Shown here: positions 5,988 through 6,119 of the stretch, in pieces
Layout of the letters: each line of letters begins with the position of its first letter
Numbering within the stretch: position 1 is the stretch's first letter
Source: Acholeplasmataceae bacterium
Lineage (GTDB): Bacteria > Bacillota_I > Bacilli_A > Acholeplasmatales > Acholeplasmataceae
Assembly (NCBI GenBank): GCA_028690555.1
Contig: JAQVBA010000061.1
Span: 1-6,119 of the forward strand
Length of the DNA: 6,119 nt
Direction of reading: 5' to 3'
Translations under genes and position numbers: made by a program
Notes under the pieces: generated by a model
Seen by the model: the letters and a program-made list of their open reading frames with translations, nothing else
Database searches by the model: none
Told to the model about the DNA's origin: nothing

Positions 5988-6119
5988 ATAATTCTCCTTT
6001 GAATCACACGCATTTTCGCGGATTTGCTGCGTGAGTTTTGTTCATATTCAAGATCTGTTGGATAAATTGGTTTCGTTGTAACTAACTCATAATCTGCTTC
6101 TGGGACATGTTGGATGGGT
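5984..6119 (-). CDS. rsmH: C-terminal 44 residues of 16S rRNA m4C1402 methyltransferase RsmH (MraW), 5' part beyond window
   Basis: The minus-strand frame ending at the TGA 5986-5984 is open to the right edge and reads through Y-E-L-V-T-T-K-P-I-Y-P-T-D-L-E-Y-E-Q-N-S-R-S-K-S-A-K-M-R-V. It matches the conserved RsmH tail, in which a K-P-I/L..P-S/T segment is followed by E-x-N-x-R-x-R-S-A-K-L-R. RsmH uses S-adenosylmethionine to methylate N4 of C1402 in the ribosomal P-site of 16S rRNA. Its catalytic domain lies outside the window, so only the tail can be judged. The last residues (IQRRII) follow a sequence constrained by the mgsA Shine-Dalgarno. In many Firmicutes rsmH sits between mraZ and ftsL; here mgsA follows instead. 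Confidence 0.85.
   Translation of the reverse strand, partial: PIQHVPEADYELVTTKPIYPTDLEYEQNSRSKSAKMRVIQRRII
5994..6000 (-). promoter_or_regulatory. Shine-Dalgarno of mgsA inside the rsmH coding end
   Basis: On the minus strand AAAGGAG lies 6 nt before the mgsA ATG and within the last codons of rsmH (CAA AGG AGA). The rsmH stop TGA shares two bases with the mgsA ATG (ATGA). A full-strength site here allows both coupled re-initiation and direct initiation. Confidence 0.85.

Overview
The window reads as chromosomal housekeeping DNA from a low-GC (roughly one third G+C) relative of the Firmicutes and Mollicutes. TGA is a stop: nadE and the partial rsmH gene both end on TGA, and every Trp codon I read is TGG. 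That argues against Mycoplasma and Spiroplasma (TGA = Trp) and fits Acholeplasma-like Mollicutes or neighbouring Bacilli and Erysipelotrichia. The genus is inferred from compact layout, base composition and gene content, not proven. No mobile element, CRISPR array, tRNA or rRNA was seen.

Layout. Positions 1-4995 hold a minus-strand gene train, read right to left: nadD (4432-4995), nadE (2572-4428), mnmA (1440-2567) and the 5' part of recD2 (1-1397, running off the left edge). Gaps are 3 bp, 4 bp and 42 bp; the last carries a hairpin that may attenuate transcription into recD2. Positions 4996-5160 are a divergent AT-rich control region with several inverted repeats, a good extended -10 promoter for the rightward gene and a less certain promoter for nadD. 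Positions 5161-5583 (plus strand) encode a Fur/PerR-family regulator without the usual CxxC zinc motifs. It converges on mgsA (5613-5987, minus) across a bidirectional terminator. At the right edge is the last 44 codons of rsmH (5984-6119, minus), whose stop codon overlaps the mgsA start.

How the genes fit together. NadD makes nicotinate adenine dinucleotide and NadE amidates it with glutamine nitrogen to NAD+, so these two complete the last two steps of NAD synthesis. NadE and MnmA are both PP-loop ATP pyrophosphatases. MnmA puts the 2-thio group on wobble uridine 34 of tRNAs, and the mnmA-then-recD2 order echoes the trmU-yrrB-yrrC order of Bacillus subtilis. The regulator faces the NAD operon across shared control DNA and keeps a PerR-like metal-ligand set (His, Asp, His, His, Glu), so metal- or redox-linked control of itself or the NAD operon is a testable inference. 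MgsA, which diverts dihydroxyacetone phosphate to methylglyoxal, is translationally coupled to the 16S rRNA methyltransferase RsmH.

The most notable points are the divergent zinc-site-less Fur/PerR regulator and its operator-like repeats, the Shine-Dalgarno hairpin in its leader, and the rsmH-mgsA overlap. Nothing here is clearly a new system.
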